Assembly (NCBI RefSeq): GCF_026168515.1 | Contig: NZ_CP093443.1 | Span: 2,604,001-2,668,000 of the forward strand | From: Brevibacterium spongiae | GTDB lineage: Bacteria > Actinomycetota > Actinomycetes > Actinomycetales > Brevibacteriaceae | DNA length: 64,000 nucleotides | Reading direction: 5' to 3' | Shown: piece after piece, positions 16,522-26,248 of the stretch | Layout: every line of letters begins with the position of its first letter | Numbering within the stretch: the first letter of the stretch is position 1 | Translations under genes and position numbers: made by a program | The notes under the pieces: generated by a model | The model's input: the letters and a program-made list of their open reading frames with translations, nothing else | The model's database searches: none | Told to the model about the DNA's origin: nothing

Positions 16522-17114
16522 AGGACTCCCTTGGTGCTGGGAACGGAATTGCTGCGGGGGTCTTCTTCTACGGCTTCGCGCAGGGCACGGGCGAAGGCCT
16601 TGAACTGGGCTTCGACGATGTGGTGCGGGTCGCGGCCGCGCACGAGGTCGAGGTGGACGGTCAGTCCTCCGTGGAAGGCGATGGATTCGAGCGAGTGGGA
16701 GGTCATCGACCCGGTGAAGTGCCCGCCGATGAGGTGGTACTGCTGGCCTTCGGGTTCGCCTTCGTGGACGAAGTAGGGGCGACCGGAGACGTCGACGACG
16801 CACTGGGTTAGAGCCTCGTCGAGGGGGACGGCGGCGAAGCCATAGCGGCGGATGCCGACCTTGTCGCCGAGCGCTTCGCGCAGGGTCTGACCGAGCACGA
16901 TCGAGGTGTCCTCGACCGTGTGGTGGACGTCGATGTGCGTATCGCCGGTGGCGGTGACGTCGAGGTCGATCATCGAGTGCTTCGACAGGGCAGTGAGCAT
17001 ATGGTCGAAGAACGGCACGCTGGTCGAGATGTTCGAAGTGCCGGTGCCGTCGAGATTGACGGACACGGACACCGTGGACTCAGACGTGGTGCGTGAGTTC
17101 TGGGCCTGCCTCAT
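16518..17114 (-). CDS. hisB: Imidazoleglycerol-phosphate dehydratase
   Basis: 198 residues: [52 protein letters not shown], then [20 protein letters not shown] and [20 protein letters not shown]. The repeated His/Glu motifs (HHxxED) bind two Mn. Dehydrates IGP to imidazole acetol phosphate. Monofunctional, without a phosphatase domain, as in actinobacteria. ATG 17114 overlaps the hisC stop by four bases. Confidence 0.95.
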   Translation of the reverse strand: MRQAQNSRTTSESTVSVSVNLDGTGTSNISTSVPFFDHMLTALSKHSMIDLDVTATGDTHIDVHHTVEDTSIVLGQTLREALGDKVGIRRYGFAAVPLDEALTQCVVDVSGRPYFVHEGEPEGQQYHLIGGHFTGSMTSHSLESIAFHGGLTVHLDLVRGRDPHHIVEAQFKAFARALREAVEEDPRSNSVPSTKGVL

Positions 17115-18289
17115 GGGGTGCCTTTCGTCGGGGCGGAGGATGACGGGGGTGTGGATGTTGGTCGTTCGGCGAGGATGTCCGGGGACTCCGCGAGGATGTC
17201 GTCGATCGCGGTCAGGAACGCGTCGGTCTCCTCTTCGGTGCCGGCATTGACTCGGGCGTGGCCGGCGATGCCGATGTCGCGGACGAGCACACCGCGGTCG
17301 AGCAGCTTCTGCCACAGGTCTGCCGGTGAGGAGATGTTGCCGAAGAGCACGAAGTTCGAATCGCTGTCGTGGACGGTGAAGCCCGCGGCGGCGAGGTGGG
17401 TCGACATCCGGTTGCGGGAGTCGATGAGTCTGTCGACGTTGCCCAGCAGCACGTCTGCGTGTTCGAGTGCGGTGCAGGCGAGGACCTGCGTGATCTCGGA
17501 CAGGTGGTAGGGCAGTCGGACGAGGCGGAGGGTGTCGATGAGTTCGGGAGCGGCGATCGCGTAGCCCAAGCGCAGTCCCGCGCAGGCGAAGGCCTTGCTC
17601 ATGGTGCGGGAGACGACGAGGCGGGGGCGCCCTTCCAGCAGGGTCATCGCCGATGACTTGGCCGGGCGGGAGAATTCCGCATAGGCCTCATCAACGATGA
17701 CGATGCCCGAACAGTTCTCGTAAGCGGCTTCGATGACGTCGAGTCCGATCGAGGTGCCTGTCGGGTTGTTCGGGGTGCAGAGGAAGACGATGTCGGGGTT
17801 GGCCGCAGCGACCTCAGCGGCGACGGTCTCGGCGTCGAGGGTGAAGTCGTCCTTGCGGTCGACGTGCTGCCACTGTGCGCCGGTGCCCGTCGTGATGAGC
17901 GGGTGCATCGAGTACGAAGGGGTGAAACCGAGCACTGTGCGCCCGGGCCCGCCGAAGGCCTGGACGATGTGGCTGAGGACTTCGTTCGACCCGTTCGCCG
18001 CCCAGATCATCGAAGGATCGAGCGCGACGGTGTCTCCTGCGCGTTCGTTGACCCCATTCAGGTAGGTGACGAAGTGTTCGCGCAGTGCGGTGAACTCACG
18101 ATCCGGATAGCGATTGAGTCCGGCGAAGTGATCATTGACGGCAGCGCGCATGCTGTCGACGACGACCCCGGGGAGAGGATAGGCGTTCTCATTGACGTTG
18201 AGCTGGACCGGCACGTCGAGGTGCGGAGCCCCATAGGGCTTGAGTCCGGCAAGGTCAGAACGCACTGGCAGAGATTCGATATTTCCCAC
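17111..18289 (-). CDS. hisC: Histidinol-phosphate aminotransferase
   Basis: 392 residues, fold-type I PLP enzyme. [11 protein letters not shown] is the substrate region, [20 protein letters not shown] the phosphate cup, [14 protein letters not shown] the NNPTG motif, [12 protein letters not shown] and [18 protein letters not shown] with the PLP Lys. Transfers an amino group from glutamate to imidazole acetol phosphate. GTG start preceded by TAGACT (minus, 18296-18301) plus six bases, so this is the operon's own promoter and a leaderless start. hisD, usually upstream, is absent here. A Pro/Ser/Thr-rich C-terminal tail extends beyond the family. Confidence 0.95.
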   Translation of the reverse strand: MGNIESLPVRSDLAGLKPYGAPHLDVPVQLNVNENAYPLPGVVVDSMRAAVNDHFAGLNRYPDREFTALREHFVTYLNGVNERAGDTVALDPSMIWAANGSNEVLSHIVQAFGGPGRTVLGFTPSYSMHPLITTGTGAQWQHVDRKDDFTLDAETVAAEVAAANPDIVFLCTPNNPTGTSIGLDVIEAAYENCSGIVIVDEAYAEFSRPAKSSAMTLLEGRPRLVVSRTMSKAFACAGLRLGYAIAAPELIDTLRLVRLPYHLSEITQVLACTALEHADVLLGNVDRLIDSRNRMSTHLAAAGFTVHDSDSNFVLFGNISSPADLWQKLLDRGVLVRDIGIAGHARVNAGTEEETDAFLTAIDDILAESPDILAERPTSTPPSSSAPTKGTP

Positions 18290-18490
18290 GCGAACAGTCT
18301 ACCGAGACACGGCAGCTGACCGGGCGGCGGGTCGGGCCGCGAGACGCACCGAGGCGGCTCTGTCAGGCCACGGCCTCCGACCACCCCACCGCAGAGTATC
18401 CGGCAGTCCCTCGATCACATGGTCGACAGCCTCACCGTCGGGGTGGCCAGCGACCTCATCGTCGGGTGACCGGCCGAACCCGGCCGGCCC

Positions 18491-18829
18491 TCAGCGGACG
18501 GGGACGTCGAGGGTCTGGCCGGGGTGGACGGTCGGGGTCGACAGATGGTTGATCTCGACGATATCGGCCACGACATCGCGGGTGTCGCGGTCGATCCCGA
18601 GGTTCGAGGCCACGGTCCACAGGGACTCGCCCTCACCGACGACGACCGCCTCGGCGTCGATGCCGATGCTGTCAGATTCCGGTTCGGCGACCGCCGCGGC
18701 CGAGAACGACTGGGTGGCGAGGAGGAGCGCTCCGCCGATGACGACGAGAGCAATGAGCAGGGTCCGAAGAAGGCGAACCGCCTGGCGTCCACGAGTGGTC
18801 AGGCGCAGCCCGGTGTTCTGTGCAGACAT
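18491..18829 (-). CDS. LysM membrane protein divergent from lexA (YneA/DivS-like)
   Basis: 112 residues. One N-terminal transmembrane segment (LLRTLLIALVVIGGALLLAT), then an extracytoplasmic LysM domain about residues 62-110 (VVGEGESLWTVASNLGI, VHPGQTLDVPV) that binds peptidoglycan. Position opposite lexA and a candidate SOS box between them match SOS cell-division inhibitors (YneA in Bacillus, DivS in Corynebacterium), which halt septation after DNA damage. Function by context only. ATG with AGAGGT upstream. Confidence 0.85.
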   Translation of the reverse strand: MSAQNTGLRLTTRGRQAVRLLRTLLIALVVIGGALLLATQSFSAAAVAEPESDSIGIDAEAVVVGEGESLWTVASNLGIDRDTRDVVADIVEINHLSTPTVHPGQTLDVPVR

Positions 18830-18870
18830 CGCATTACCTCTTTCATTCGTACGATTCCACCAGTAATCGG

Positions 18871-18886
18871 TAGAACGTCTGTTCTA
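18871..18886. promoter_or_regulatory. SOS box 1 (LexA site), LysM/lexA intergenic region
   Basis: TAGAACGTCTGTTCTA matches the actinobacterial LexA site core GAAC-N4-GTTC with complementary flanks. Placed 42 bases from the LysM gene start. Confidence 0.8.
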
Positions 18887-18899
18887 TTCAACATGCCAA

Positions 18900-18937
18900 T
18901 CGAACAAATGTCCAGTCCAACTCGAACATCTATGCGA
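18900..18937. promoter_or_regulatory. Two degenerate LexA sites nearer lexA
   Basis: TCGAACAAATGTCCAG (18900-18915) and TCGAACATCTATGCGA (18922-18937) each keep the left GAAC half and a weakened right half of the LexA consensus. Three spaced boxes would give graded control of both genes. Confidence 0.55.
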
Positions 18938-19063
18938 CAATGAGAGGGAACCAGCGTTGTTGATTGGTCTGTCAGAACCATCTCAGTCGGCACTGACACG
19001 AGATTCTCCGCAGCGGAGTTCAGGGTGATCAGCGGCAGGGAATAGAACGAAGGGGAACGAGCA

Positions 19064-19819
19064 ATGGTTCAGAACAAACGAGGCAGAGGACGGCCTCGCA
19101 ACGAAGATGTTGCCAGCGAGATCGCTGCCGCCCGCAGCGACGACGAAGAGATCCAGATCCCTGAGGGTTCGACCGGCGAAGGCGACTTCCGCCTCACCCC
19201 ACGCCAGCGTCTCGTGCTCGAGACCATCGAACGTGCCGTCGTGACCAACGGCTACCCGCCGAGCATGCGTGAGATCGGCAAGGCCGCCGGACTCGCCTCA
19301 CTCTCGAGCGTCGCCCACCAGCTCTCCCAACTCGAACGTCTCGGCTACGTTCGTCGCGACCCGAAGCGCCCGCGCGCCATCGAGGTCGTCAATCCGTTCG
19401 AAGAGGAAGAGGCGGAGCGCGCGAAGTACGAGGAGCTTGCCAACAACACTGTGCAGGTTCCCGTCGTCGGACGCATCGCCGCCGGTGGTCCGATCCTGGC
19501 CGAACAGGAAGTCGACGACGTCTTCTCGCTGCCGACCCAGGTCGTCGGCTCGGGTGAGATGTTCCTGCTCAAGGTCGTCGGTGATTCGATGATCGAAGCC
19601 GCCATCTGCCACGACGACTGGGTGGTCGTGCGCAAGCAGCACACCGCGGACAACGGTCAGATCGTCGCCGCCCTGCTCGACGGCGAGGCGACGGTGAAGA
19701 CGCTCAAGCGCAAGGCCGGCGAGCAGTGGCTGATGCCGCAGAACGAGAACTACGAACCGATCGACGGCACCTACGCGCAGATCATGGGTCTCGTCGTCGC
19801 GGTCATCCGCCGCCTCTGA
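19064..19819 (+). CDS. lexA: SOS repressor LexA
   Basis: 251 residues with an extra acidic N-terminus of about 40 residues before the winged HTH ([40 protein letters not shown]). Self-cleavage site Ala140-Gly141 in RIAAGGPI; catalytic Ser175 in VVGDSM and Lys212 in ATVKTLK. RecA-ssDNA filaments trigger cleavage and derepress the SOS regulon. ATG with a purine-rich GAAGGGG upstream. The stop is followed by degenerate repeats about 21 bp long, each with TGA. Confidence 0.97.
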   Translation: MVQNKRGRGRPRNEDVASEIAAARSDDEEIQIPEGSTGEGDFRLTPRQRLVLETIERAVVTNGYPPSMREIGKAAGLASLSSVAHQLSQLERLGYVRRDPKRPRAIEVVNPFEEEEAERAKYEELANNTVQVPVVGRIAAGGPILAEQEVDDVFSLPTQVVGSGEMFLLKVVGDSMIEAAICHDDWVVVRKQHTADNGQIVAALLDGEATVKTLKRKAGEQWLMPQNENYEPIDGTYAQIMGLVVAVIRRL

Positions 19820-19905
19820 TCAAGGGCCTGTGCCGCTGATCGGAGACCCGACGCCTCTGATCGGCAACCAGCCGCCTGTGATTAGAACCCTGCGCCGCTG
19901 AGCAC
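19811..19905 (+). repeat. Degenerate 20-21-bp tandem repeat starting at the lexA stop codon
   Basis: Five units share a core like GCCTCTGATCGG or GCCGCTGATC. TGA triplets occur at 19817, 19837, 19858, 19879 and 19899, spaced 20-21 bases; the first is the lexA stop. Similar arrangements follow recX and the DUF418-like gene. Confidence 0.7.
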
Positions 19906-19919
19906 AAGCACCCACGACA

Positions 19920-19956
19920 GACAACGCCCGCGACCATCTCGGTCGCGGGCGTTGTC
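19920..19956. terminator. Bidirectional terminator between lexA and the DinG-like gene
   Basis: GACAACGCCCGCGACC (19920-19935) and GGTCGCGGGCGTTGTC (19941-19956) form a perfect 16-bp stem with a five-base loop between convergent genes. Confidence 0.8.
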
Positions 19957-19977
19957 GTCAGTCTTCGTCGGTTTCGG

Positions 19978-21948
19978 TCAGCCCTCATCGGTTTCGGCGA
20001 GACGGGCCAGGCTGGTGCGGACGAGCTGAGCGTTTGTCGTCGGCCACATCCGCGGCATCGAGTTGACGAGGAATCCGGCGTACCGCGCCGAGCGCAGCCG
20101 TGAGTCGAGCACTGCCACCACTCCCCTGTCATCGGTCGAACGGATGAGACGCCCGGCCCCCTGTGCCAATCGCAGAGCGGCATGAGTGGCGGACACGGCC
20201 ATGAAACCGTTGACTCCGCGCTGATCGGCGTCCCTGGCGCGGGCCTGCATGAGCGGGTCGTCGGGGCGCGGGAACGGCAGCCGGTCGATGATGACCAACC
20301 GGTTCGTCCGGCCCGGCACGTCGACGCCCTGCCACAGCGACATGGTGCCGAAGAGGCACGTCTGGTCGTCGGCGGTGAACTGGGAGACGAGGGCAGGCAG
20401 ACCGTCGTCGCCTTGGAGAAGGATCGGGAAGTCGACCTTGTTCCGCAGGTGTTCGGCCGCGGCATTCGCCGCCGCGCGGGAGGAGAAGAGTCCCAGCGCC
20501 CCGCCGTTCGAGGCCTTGACGAGTTCCTCGAGTTCGGTGAGAGCCTCCTCGCTCAGCCCGCTGCGTCCGGGCTTGGGCAGGTGGGAGGCGACGTAGAGGA
20601 TGCCCTGCTTCCCATAGTCGAAGGGTGAGCCGACGTCGAGGCTGTCCCACTTCGGAGCATCGGGTCCGAAGAGTCCCAAGGACGCTGCGACCGCATCGAA
20701 GTTCCCGCCCAGGGACAAGGTCGCCGAGGTGGCCACGACGGTGGATTCCTCGAAGATCCCATTGCGCATGGTTCCGGCTACGCTCAGGGGTGCAACGACG
20801 AGGTTCGTCGTCTCCTTCTCTCGGAAGGTCGAGCGTGACAGCCAGATGACGTCGTTCTTGCCCGGCTCGCAGAAGCGTTCGGCGAGTTCGAAGATCTCCT
20901 GACAGCGGGCCTTGGCCATCTGCCGGCCGGCGTCGGCGTCTTCGGTCTTGCCGCCGATGTCGTTGATGATCTGCCGCGCGGAGTCACGGATCTGCGCCAA
21001 TGCCAGGCCGAGTGCCTCGCTCATGTGGAGGATGAGGCCTTCGGGCACCGAGGACTGGGCCCGTTCGAGGGCGGCTGCTGCGGAGTCGAGGAGAGCCACG
21101 ACGCCGTCCTGGACGGTTGTATGTTTGCGCACCGAGCTCGTCGCGGCCGAGAGCATGGATGTATTGATCTGCCCGGACAGGGCGCTGGTCACCCGGTCTT
21201 TGAGTTCGTGGGCCTCGTCGATGATGATGACGTCGTGTTCGGGCAGCACGTTCGATTCGCCGAAGGCATCGATGGCCAGCAGGGCATGGTTGGTCACGAC
21301 GATGTCCGCCTCGGCGGCTTTGTTCCGGGCGATCTCGGCGAAGCATTCGGTGAACAGGGGGCAGTTCGAGCCGAGGCAGTCGAAGGCGTTGACCGACACC
21401 TGTGACCAGGCGCGGTCACTGACGCCGGGCAGGAGGTCATCGCGGTCGCCGGTATCGGTGGTCTTCTCCCAGGTGCGGATCCGCTGGATCTCCTCCCCCA
21501 GGCCCGAACGTTCGGTGGGTCTGCGACCCGCCTCGGCGTCGGCACCGAGGTCGAAGAGCATCCCCTCACCTTCGTCGGGGTAGCCGCCGGAGAGCTTGTG
21601 CTTGCACACATAGTTCCGGCGTCCCTTGAGCAGCGCCGCCCGCGGCAGCGGATCGAGGTCCTTCTTCACAGCCTTGAACAGACGCGGGAGATCACGGTGG
21701 ATGATCTGCGTCTGCAGAGCCAGGGTCGCCGTCGAGACGACGACCTTCCCGCCGGTGCGGGTGACGTACTCGGCCGCGGGCACGAGGTAGGCCAGGGACT
21801 TTCCCGTTCCGGTGCCGGCCTGCACAAGGAGGTGGATGCCCTTGTCCACCGCCGAAGCGACCGCTTGGGCCATCTCCTGCTGACCTTCACGCGGCGATCC
21901 GCCGATGGCCCCGACGGCGGATTCGAGGAGGTCGTCGACGGCTTTCAC
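19978..21948 (-). CDS. DinG/XPD-like ATP-dependent DNA helicase
   Basis: 656 residues, superfamily 2. Walker A QAGTGTGKS (about 43-51), DEAH box IIIDEAHELK (241-250), and four candidate Fe-S cysteines between them (Cys115, Cys191, Cys196, Cys202; CLGSNCPLFTEC). C-terminal motifs include GALGLFSSRAAANAAAEHL, CLFGTMSLWQGVDVPG and QGAGRLIRSTDDRG (motif VI). Family members unwind 5'-3' and resolve R-loops or repair intermediates; DinG is SOS-induced in enterobacteria. GTG start overlapping hflX by four bases (GTGA), so it is translated with hflX. Confidence 0.92.
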   Translation of the reverse strand: MKAVDDLLESAVGAIGGSPREGQQEMAQAVASAVDKGIHLLVQAGTGTGKSLAYLVPAAEYVTRTGGKVVVSTATLALQTQIIHRDLPRLFKAVKKDLDPLPRAALLKGRRNYVCKHKLSGGYPDEGEGMLFDLGADAEAGRRPTERSGLGEEIQRIRTWEKTTDTGDRDDLLPGVSDRAWSQVSVNAFDCLGSNCPLFTECFAEIARNKAAEADIVVTNHALLAIDAFGESNVLPEHDVIIIDEAHELKDRVTSALSGQINTSMLSAATSSVRKHTTVQDGVVALLDSAAAALERAQSSVPEGLILHMSEALGLALAQIRDSARQIINDIGGKTEDADAGRQMAKARCQEIFELAERFCEPGKNDVIWLSRSTFREKETTNLVVAPLSVAGTMRNGIFEESTVVATSATLSLGGNFDAVAASLGLFGPDAPKWDSLDVGSPFDYGKQGILYVASHLPKPGRSGLSEEALTELEELVKASNGGALGLFSSRAAANAAAEHLRNKVDFPILLQGDDGLPALVSQFTADDQTCLFGTMSLWQGVDVPGRTNRLVIIDRLPFPRPDDPLMQARARDADQRGVNGFMAVSATHAALRLAQGAGRLIRSTDDRGVVAVLDSRLRSARYAGFLVNSMPRMWPTTNAQLVRTSLARLAETDEG

Positions 21949-23417
21949 TCGTCGATGACCAGGTCCGGACGCTGGAATTCACGCAGCTCATCGACGATTT
22001 CAGCGGGCACCTTCACCTGCAGGCTCGTGCCTTCGACTCCGTGGGATTCGTGTTCGACGGTGCCCAGGGCGTAGATCTTCGAGACGAGGTCACCGCGGTC
22101 ATAGGGAATGAGCACCGTCATGTCGATGTCCGGGGCGGGAAGCCTCGATTCGATGGCGTCGACGAGGTCGTCGATGCCCTCCTTCGTCACGGCGGAGACG
22201 AACTGCGCGTCGGGGTACTCCGCGCGCAGACCGGTGATCACGGCCTCCTCGGCGAGGTCTGACTTGTTGAACACGAGGAGTTCGGGGATGTCCCCGGTCT
22301 CGACATCCTTGAGGACATCGCGGACCGCGTGGATCTGCCCGTGCGGGTCCGGGTGGGAGGCGTCGACGACGTGGAGGAGCAGGTCCGAACCGGCGGCCTC
22401 CTCCAGGGTCGAGCGGAAGGCTTCGACGAGCTGGTGGGGCAGGTTGCGGACGAAGCCGACGGTGTCCGTGTAGGTGAAGGTGATGCCGTCGGCGGTCTTC
22501 GCCTGACGCACGGTCGGGTCGAGGGTGGCGAACAGCGCGTTCTGCACCATCACCTCGGCGTCGGTGAGCCTGTTGAGCAGGGAGGATTTGCCCGCGTTCG
22601 TGTATCCGACGATCGCGACGGACGGCACATGGTGGCGGGCGCGGTTCTTCCGCTTCGTCTCACGCGACGGCGCCATGGCGTTGATCTCGCGGCGCAGCTT
22701 GGACATGCGGGTGCGGATGCGGCGGCGATCGAGTTCGATCTTCGTCTCACCGGGGCCGCGGGAGCCGATTCCGGCACCGCCGGCGACACGTCCACCGGCC
22801 TGCCTCGACAACGACTCACCCCAACCGCGCAGACGCGGCAGCAGGTATTCGAGTTGGGCCAGTTCGACCTGGGCCTTGCCTTCGCGGGATTTCGCGTGCT
22901 GGGCGAAGATGTCGAGGATGAGGGCGACGCGGTCGACGACCTTGACCTTGATGACGTCCTCGAGCCCGCGCCTCTGGCTGGGGGCGAGTTCGGAGTCGAT
23001 GATCACGGTGTCGGCGCCGACAGCGGCGACGACCTCGGCGAGCTCGGCGGCTTTGCCCTTGCCGAGGTAGGTGCCCGGGTCCGGTTTGTCACGTCGTTGG
23101 ATGAGGGCGTCGAGGACCTCGGAACCGGCGGTCTCGGCCAGTGCGGCGAGTTCGCGGATCGAGTTCTCGGCTTCGGCCTGGGTGGTGTTCCAGATGCCGG
23201 CGAGCACGACGCGTTCGAGTCGGACCTGCCGGTATTCGACCTCGGTGATGTCTTCGAGTTCGGTGGAGAGTCCGGCCACACGGGTGAGCGCCGCCCGCTC
23301 GGCGAGGTCGAACTGGTCGTCCTCGTGGGTGGTGTTGTGGTCGTCCAGGGCTTGGGCGCCTCGGGAGAGCACACGGTCGAGCATCGCGTTGCGACGCTCC
23401 TTGTCTTCAGACGTCAT
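21945..23417 (-). CDS. hflX: GTPase HflX
   Basis: 490 residues. The N-terminal HflX domain includes GTYLGKGKAAELAEVV and ELAPSQRRGLED, followed by GGRVAGGAGIGSRGPGETKI, a coiled segment of RRIRTRMSKLRREI, then the G domain: G1 VGYTNAGKSS, G3 DTVGFV, G4 NKSD. Binds stalled or heat-damaged ribosomes and splits them. ATG start. First gene of a pair with the DinG-like helicase. It follows miaA in many bacteria, but here it lies about 2 kb from the miaA/dapF cluster. Confidence 0.95.
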   Translation of the reverse strand: MTSEDKERRNAMLDRVLSRGAQALDDHNTTHEDDQFDLAERAALTRVAGLSTELEDITEVEYRQVRLERVVLAGIWNTTQAEAENSIRELAALAETAGSEVLDALIQRRDKPDPGTYLGKGKAAELAEVVAAVGADTVIIDSELAPSQRRGLEDVIKVKVVDRVALILDIFAQHAKSREGKAQVELAQLEYLLPRLRGWGESLSRQAGGRVAGGAGIGSRGPGETKIELDRRRIRTRMSKLRREINAMAPSRETKRKNRARHHVPSVAIVGYTNAGKSSLLNRLTDAEVMVQNALFATLDPTVRQAKTADGITFTYTDTVGFVRNLPHQLVEAFRSTLEEAAGSDLLLHVVDASHPDPHGQIHAVRDVLKDVETGDIPELLVFNKSDLAEEAVITGLRAEYPDAQFVSAVTKEGIDDLVDAIESRLPAPDIDMTVLIPYDRGDLVSKIYALGTVEHESHGVEGTSLQVKVPAEIVDELREFQRPDLVIDE

Positions 23418-23546
23418 TCATTCCTTTGTTCTCTGCCGCCCGCACGAGACTGTTCGTGTGGGCGCTTTCATGCTGCGCACCGGCGGTGGCCAATCGCACC
23501 GACAGTGGTGTCCATCAATTCTCCCACAGCCGTCTAGACTGAAGTG

Positions 23547-24161
23547 GTGTCAGAGCACTATTTCACCGAATCGCCGAGCAGCGAGGCCAAGACCCGCGAG
23601 CTGCACCTCGATCTGGGCGGCCACGAAGTCACCGTCGAAACCGTATCAGGCACGTTCTCACCGACTCGCCTCGACCTCGGCACTGCTGTGCTGCTGCGGC
23701 ATCTGCCTCAGCCGCCGGCCGGTAATGTCCTCGACCTCGGCTGCGGGTGGGGGCCGATCGCCCTGCACACGGCGTTGGAGGCCAAGGGCGCCGAGGTGGA
23801 CGTGTCCGTGTGGGCTCTCGACGTGAACTCCCGGTCCCTGGAGACGACCGCGGCGAATGCGCGCCGGCTCGGACTCGATTCGATCCGTCCCGTCACCGCC
23901 GATGAGATCCCCGCTGACCTGGAATTCGCTGCCATCCGGTCCAATCCTCCGATCCGTATCGGCAAGGAGGCGCTGCACGAGCTGCTGGAGACGTGGCTGC
24001 CGCGTCTGGCACCGGGCGGTCGCGCCGACCTGGTCGTGTCGAAGAATCTCGGCGCCGATTCACTGCAGAAGTGGATCGCCCAGATGCTCGGCGACGGGTT
24101 CACCATCGAGCGCACGGGTTCGTCGAAGGGATTCCGCGTCCTCACCGTCCACCGCGGCTGA
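23547..24161 (+). CDS. RsmC-like class I SAM methyltransferase
   Basis: About 204 residues. VLDLGCGWGPIAL is SAM-binding motif I, VWALDVNSRS motif II, and RSNPPIRIGKEALHELLETW contains the catalytic NPP motif typical of base N-methyltransferases acting on guanine, as in RsmC (16S rRNA m2G1207). It corresponds to the C-terminal catalytic half of RsmC. Two GTGs (23544, 23547) are possible; TAGACT at 23535-23540 plus six bases points to 23547 and a leaderless mRNA. Confidence 0.88.
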   Translation: MSEHYFTESPSSEAKTRELHLDLGGHEVTVETVSGTFSPTRLDLGTAVLLRHLPQPPAGNVLDLGCGWGPIALHTALEAKGAEVDVSVWALDVNSRSLETTAANARRLGLDSIRPVTADEIPADLEFAAIRSNPPIRIGKEALHELLETWLPRLAPGGRADLVVSKNLGADSLQKWIAQMLGDGFTIERTGSSKGFRVLTVHRG

Positions 24162-24210
24162 AGCGGGTTCGACAGACTTTCCCTCGCCGAGGTGGGGCTC
24201 AGATTCGCGA

Positions 24211-24232
24211 GCGAACCGCGTTCCCGGTTCGC
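24211..24232. terminator. Short hairpin between convergent methyltransferase and dapF
   Basis: GCGAACCG (24211-24218) pairs with CGGTTCGC (24225-24232). Eight-bp stem without a T-run; weak candidate. Confidence 0.35.
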
Positions 24233-24239
24233 CTCAACG

Positions 24240-25229
24240 TCAGCTGATGGTGCCGCTGGCGACGAGGACCGCTGGTCCGGCGAGGCTGACGCGTCCGCTG
24301 GTGTCCTCAGGGTTCGGGTCGATTTCGATGCGCAGCTGACCTCCGGGAACATCGACCCGCCACTGCAGCGGTGACTTCTCGCCTGCCCAGTGGTGGGCGG
24401 CGATGGCGGCGGCACAGGCTCCGGTGCCGCAGGAGCGGGTCTCACCGACTCCGCGTTCGAAGACGCGCATGCGCAGGGCACCCTCTCCCCCGGCCACATC
24501 GGAGCGGGCGGGTTCCATGACGATGAATTCGACGTTCGAGCCCTGTGGGGGCACCGGGTCGAGGACAGGGGCGTCGCGCAGATCGGCGGCGTCGAGCTCG
24601 GAGTGTTCGGCCAGTGCGACGACCGTGTGCGGGTTGCCGGTGGCCACGCGCAGTCCGGGACGGGCCACTTCGATGCCGCCGGTGTCGACGAGCACCGAAC
24701 TCGACGGGTCGAGCGACCATTCGCCCATGTCGATCGTGTACCAGGCGTCGCTGGCCGATCCTGGTCCGGAGGTGCCGGTGCCGACAACGTCATCGCCGGT
24801 CTGCACGCCGAGTGCCGGGTTGAGGGTGGTGCGCACGGTTTTGATGCCGTCGCGGGTGCCGACGAGGATGTCGCGGGCGTCTGCCGGGACGCGACCGCTG
24901 GTCACGAGGGCGTGAGCGAAGACGCGCACACCGTTGCCGCACATCTCGGACAGGCTGCCGTCGTTGTTGTAGTAGTCCATGAACCATTCGGCTCCGGCTT
25001 CGGCCTGTTCGGCGGCTCCCGGGATGCCGCTGGCGGCCGAGCGGACGATGCGGATGATGCCGTCGGCGCCGAGCCCGGCCCGCCGATCGGCCAAGGTGGC
25101 CACGGTCTCCGGGTGCATCTCGAGTTCGCTGTCGTCGTCGGAGATGAGGACGAAGTCATTCTGCGTGCCGTGTCCTTTGAGGAAGGCGGCATCGGTCCAG
25201 GCGGCGAACGGGGTATCCGGAGTGCTCAT
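24240..25229 (-). CDS. dapF: Diaminopimelate epimerase
   Basis: 329 residues, duplicated PLP-independent racemase fold. The two catalytic cysteines sit in SEMCGNGVRVFAHAL and in TRSCGTGACAAAIAAHHW. Substrate residues NDF and NNDG are present. Converts LL- to meso-diaminopimelate for peptidoglycan and lysine. Longer than usual (about 275) because of a Gly/Ser-rich insertion near residue 145 (VGTGTSGPGSASD). ATG preceded by TAGGAT (minus, 25236-25241) plus six bases, so leaderless with its own promoter although miaA lies just upstream. Confidence 0.95.
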   Translation of the reverse strand: MSTPDTPFAAWTDAAFLKGHGTQNDFVLISDDDSELEMHPETVATLADRRAGLGADGIIRIVRSAASGIPGAAEQAEAGAEWFMDYYNNDGSLSEMCGNGVRVFAHALVTSGRVPADARDILVGTRDGIKTVRTTLNPALGVQTGDDVVGTGTSGPGSASDAWYTIDMGEWSLDPSSSVLVDTGGIEVARPGLRVATGNPHTVVALAEHSELDAADLRDAPVLDPVPPQGSNVEFIVMEPARSDVAGGEGALRMRVFERGVGETRSCGTGACAAAIAAHHWAGEKSPLQWRVDVPGGQLRIEIDPNPEDTSGRVSLAGPAVLVASGTIS

Positions 25230-25315
25230 GACACCATCCTATCGGTGGGCGTCCGTGACCGGATACAGTCTCCGGTCAGGAGTCTGCGGTCCCGGAGCTG
25301 ACCGCCGGGAGCTGT

Positions 25316-26242
25316 TCAGGACTCGGCGAGGATCTCGAGCGCGGCGGCCAGATTCGCCCCCGCGTCGGCGGCGCTGCCATCGATCCAGCGGATGCGCGGA
25401 TCACGGCGGAACCAGGTGTCCTGACGGCGGGCGAACTGACGCGTCCTGATCGTCGTCTCTTCCTTCGCCTCGGCGGCGGTGAGCTCACCGTCGAGGTGCC
25501 GGCGGATCTGTGCGTACCCGATGGCCCGTGACGCGGTCTTTCCTTCGGCCAGGCCGTGGTCGAGCAGGTGCCGCACTTCGTCGACCCAGCCGTGCTCCCA
25601 CATGAGTTCGACGCGGGTGGCGATGCGGTCGTGGAGAACAGGACGGTCCATGCTCAGCCCGAGGTGGATCGTCGGTTCGATCTCCTGATAGTCCGGCAGC
25701 TGAGCGCTGAAGGGCCGCCCGGTGAGCTCGATGACTTCGAGCGCGCGGGCGATGCGCCGCTGATCGTTCACGGTGATCTTCGCCGCTGCCTCCGGGTCGA
25801 GTTCCTGCAGCCTCATGTGCAGGCTCCACCGGTCGGCTGCGGCGGCTGCCTCGAGGCGGGCGCGGACATCCGGGTCCGTGCCGGGAAACTCCATATGGTC
25901 GACAGCGGCACGGACGTAGAGACCGGATCCGCCCACAAGGATGGGCCGGTGTCCACGTTTACGCACCTGCTCGATCGTGGTGCGTGCACTCACCTGGAAG
26001 TCCTGGACGTTCGCCTCTTCGGTCACGTCGAGGATGTCGATGAGATGGTGGGGAATCCCCCGGCGTTCGGCGACCGGCAGCTTCGCGGTGCCGATGTCCA
26101 TTCCTCGGTAGAACTGCATCGAGTCCGTGTTGATGATCTCCCCGCCGAGGTGCTCGGCCAGGTCCAGGGCAAGATCGGACTTCCCGGTGGCGGTGGCACC
26201 GACGACGGTGATGATCGGCAGCTGGTCCCGAGATTCAGGCAT
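25316..26242 (-). CDS. miaA: tRNA dimethylallyltransferase
   Basis: 308 residues. P-loop VVGATATGKSDLALDLA, NTDSMQFYRGMDIGTAK (catalytic Asp, substrate loop), PILVGGSGLYVRA and RRIARALEVIELTGRP. Adds dimethylallyl to A37 of tRNAs reading U-starting codons. ATG start, six bases after the preceding gene's stop. Works with MiaB, encoded two genes upstream, to make ms2i6A. Confidence 0.96.
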   Translation of the reverse strand: MPESRDQLPIITVVGATATGKSDLALDLAEHLGGEIINTDSMQFYRGMDIGTAKLPVAERRGIPHHLIDILDVTEEANVQDFQVSARTTIEQVRKRGHRPILVGGSGLYVRAAVDHMEFPGTDPDVRARLEAAAAADRWSLHMRLQELDPEAAAKITVNDQRRIARALEVIELTGRPFSAQLPDYQEIEPTIHLGLSMDRPVLHDRIATRVELMWEHGWVDEVRHLLDHGLAEGKTASRAIGYAQIRRHLDGELTAAEAKEETTIRTRQFARRQDTWFRRDPRIRWIDGSAADAGANLAAALEILAES

Positions 26243-26248
26243 GAGCGA

